A stretch of 64,000 bases of DNA from Arcuatula senhousia (taxonomy: Eukaryota > Mollusca > Bivalvia > Mytilida > Mytilidae): NCBI GenBank assembly GCA_963971305.1, contig CAXARO010001759.1:1-64000 (forward strand), given 5' to 3'. Positions within the stretch are counted from its first letter, which is position 1, and each line of letters begins with the position of its first letter. Made by a program: the position numbers and the translations under genes. The notes under the pieces were generated by a model. The model saw nothing but the letters and a program-made list of their open reading frames with translations. It was not told the origin of the DNA and searched no databases. This document shows, in pieces, positions 62,012 through 64,000 of the stretch.

Positions 62012-63175
62012 AACTAGTTCTAATTGTGATCGCAAGCGAGTCACATACATGTCCCCTCACGTACCCCTCTTTGTCAATATGTGTTTGGGCATTTGAGAAT
62101 ACCTAATATACCAATTTTCATCAAGATCGGAGTAAGTTAAATTATCGCGGGAAACGGCGGCCATTTTGAAAATGGCCAACGATAAAAAAAATTTTGATGT
62201 CAAAAATAAACTGGCCATACCACAATAACCTTATATACCAATTTTCATTAAAATCGGAGTAACTTTGATTTTTGGCGGGAAACGGCGGCCATTTTGAAAA
62301 TGGCCGACAAAATAAAAATTTCGATGTCAAAAATCAACTCGCCATAGCACTTTTACCTTATATACCAATTTTCATCAAAATCAGAGTAACTTTAATTTTG
62401 GCGGGAAACGGCGGTCATTTTGAAAATGGCCGACAATAAAAAAAAAATTATGTCAAAAATCAACTCGCCATTCCACTATTACTTTATATACCAATTTTCG
62501 TCAAAATCGGAGTAACTTTAATTTTGGCGGGAAAAGGCGGCCATTTTGAAAATGGCCCACGATAGAAAAATTTTGATGTCAAAAATCATCTCGCCATACC
62601 ACTATTACCTTATATACCAATTTTCATCAAAATCGGAGCAAGTTTAAATTTTGGCGGGAAATTTTAGCCGCCATTTTGAAAATGGCCGCCAAAAAAAATT
62701 TTCGGTAGCAAAAATGAACTCGGCATACCACTATTACCTTGTAAACCAATTTTCAATAAGAAATAACAAAGTTGAGAATTTTTACATTACTATTACATAA
62801 TACAAAGTACAAAGAAAGATAACTCAATATGACAAAAAAATTAAATTTCGATTTTTTGCAAAATTTTGAAAACCGTAAGTCCGATTTTCAAAATTTTTTT
62901 TTTAAATGAAAGGTATTGAAAGTCTACACTTACCCTAAAAAGGAATTTTTCCTACCCCTGCCGGATCAGAAATGCCAGGTGAAAATTCAACTTCGGTTTC
63001 AAGGAGCCATTTTGAGGCCCTTTTTTGACCTATAAGGGGTCGTTCGATTTCGACGAAAAATACAAAAAGCACAATCTCCCATTCCATACTCTTGATATAT
63101 GAAGATTCAGCTTCCTACCTTAAAAGATGTCGAAAAAATGAGGTGGACAAGTTCACGGTCCAGAATACCGAGAAA

Positions 63176-63228
<53 letters not shown>

Positions 63229-63275
63229 GAAACCGAGCAAAAACAATATGTCCCCGACACTTCGTGTTCGGGGAC

Positions 63276-63277
<2 letters not shown>
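62012..63277 (+). mobile_element. Complete alpha-1 element (1.3 kb)
   Basis: AACTAG 62012-62017, left hairpin 62025-62045, ATGTCCCC 62049-62056, about five tandem modules to 62690 (the last palindrome is shortened), alpha 3' domain to 63170, then the longest (AAT)n in the window and right hairpin 63248-63277. Confidence 0.8.
63176..63228 (+). repeat. (AAT)n microsatellite, about 17 repeats
   Basis: This is the longest uninterrupted (AAT)n seen here, directly before an alpha right end and so at the position used by other elements as an insertion site. A second run of about nine repeats separates the two alpha right ends at 63278-63306. Confidence 0.95.
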
Positions 63278-63306
<29 letters not shown>

Positions 63307-63355
63307 GAAACCGAGCAAAAACAATATGTCCCCGACACTTCGTGTTCGGGGACAT
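63248..63355 (+). repeat. Two alpha right-end hairpins
   Basis: Hairpins 63248-63277 and 63326-63355, arms ATGTCCCCGA and TCGGGGACAT, each after GAAACCGAGCAAAAACAAT. They close the alpha elements opened at 62012 and 60652. Confidence 0.9.
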
Positions 63356-63361
63356 AATAAT

Positions 63362-64000
63362 AACTAGGTATAATTGTGATCGCAAAGCGAGTCACAAATG
63401 TCCCCTCACGTACCCCTCTTTGTTTATATCTGGCTTAGTTGATAACATTTTTCTATTCGCCATCCATTATAATGCTTAGATATCAATTTTCGTTAAAATC
63501 GGAGCAAGTTGAATTTTACCGTAAGTGGCGGCCATTTTGAATTTTTCGACATTTTCGACAACCCTCATAAATTTGCCATGCTATAAAACCCCTAGATAGC
63601 AATTTTCGTTAAAATCTAAGCAAGTTGAATTTTTACCGGAAGTGGCGGCCATTTTGAATTTTTCGACATTTTCCACAACAAACTTCTATTCAGCATCCTT
63701 TAAAACCCCTCGATATCAATTTTGGTTTAAATCGGAGCAAGTTGAATTTTTACCGGAATTGGCGGCCATCTTGAATTTTTCGACATTTTCGACAACACTC
63801 ATAAATTTGCCATGCTATTAAACCCCTAAATATCAATTTTCGTTAAAATCTGAGCAAGTTGAATTTTTACCGGAAGTGGCGGCCATTTTGAATTTTTCGA
63901 CATTTTCGACAACGCACATAAATTCGCCCTGCTATAAAACCCCTTGATATCAATTTTCGTTAAAATCTGAGCAAGTTGAATTTTTACCGGAAGCGGCGGC
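63362..64000 (+). mobile_element. Alpha-2 element, truncated by the window edge
   Basis: AACTAGGTATAATTG, hairpin with TGTGATCGC and AGCGAGTCACA (63375-63396), ATGTCCCC 63398-63405. From 63470 the alpha-2 monomer (GGCGGCCATTTTGAATTTTT, TCGACATTTTCGACAAC) repeats with a period of about 117-119 bp to the end of the window. The 3' domain and right end must lie beyond 64000. Confidence 0.8.

Larger units (their letters stand above)
60652..63355 (+). mobile_element. Alpha element with mosaic 5' body
   Basis: AACTAG 60652-60657 and left hairpin 60665-60685 are of alpha-1 type. The next bases ('gacaatatttctggctttt') resemble alpha-2, and a non-repetitive, strongly self-complementary segment follows (60735-61010). 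From about 61025 normal alpha-1 modules run to 61520, then the alpha 3' domain to 62000. The right end by nesting order is 63326-63355. It contains the alpha element at 62012. Confidence 0.75.

Noticed and set aside
1..64000. SINE-like retroelements with (AAT)n tails as the sole explanation
   Set aside because: This would explain (AAT)n tails and tail-in-tail insertion, but not the typed right-end hairpins after the tail that match the left-end motif, nor their mirror order. No RNA polymerase III box was recognised in the left ends. It remains the main alternative for how copies are made.

Overview
No protein-coding gene, rRNA or tRNA can be supported anywhere in these 64 kb. Every open frame is short, is repeated with its repeat unit, or runs through (AAT)n and hairpin DNA. 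The window is AT-rich, intergenic, repeat-built eukaryotic DNA. Phrases such as GGGAGATAATTC, 'taccaagtttcattgaaat' and TGACCTTTGACCT runs recall non-coding repeats of marine invertebrates, especially molluscs. That assignment is an impression from memory and is tentative.

The window can be read as mobile elements inserted inside one another. I find 26 left ends (LE), 20 family-matched right-end hairpins (RE) that close them, and further RE copies inside a satellite. All lie on the + strand. An LE follows (AAT)n and consists of a small hairpin plus a family motif X. An RE follows (AAT)n and is a short constant arm plus a hairpin of about 30 nt whose distal arm is the reverse complement of X. 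Four end codes are visible: alpha (ATGTCCCC), beta (AAGTCGCCCAAAA), gamma (AAGGTCTTTCCC, with diverged relative gamma-prime) and delta (ATGGCTCCCAAACG). Bodies are non-coding and mostly made of 105-140 bp tandem modules. Each element carries (AAT)n just before its own RE, and later elements have entered exactly there. LEs and REs therefore behave like typed opening and closing brackets, and the types never clash across the window.

Layout. 1-1466: three beta LEs, two closed. 1476-8378: a five-deep nest alpha(delta(delta(alpha(alpha))))), closed by five REs in exact mirror order. 8382-12161: more beta elements, one holding an alpha-2 element. 12162-53439: one gamma element that has grown into about 41 copies of a 936-bp satellite, each copy with a gamma RE. 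One copy is interrupted by a 1,582-bp gamma-prime element, and nine copies carry a diverged segment. 53482-53634: three beta REs closing elements opened 42-45 kb upstream. 53656-64000: further beta and alpha elements, several still open at the window edge.

The architecture (5' hairpin, central tandem repeats, microsatellite, 3' hairpin, asymmetric terminal inverted repeats) resembles non-autonomous Helentron/HINE-type rolling-circle elements of insects and bivalves. No Rep/helicase gene is present, so the mobilising enzyme and the family assignment remain inference.
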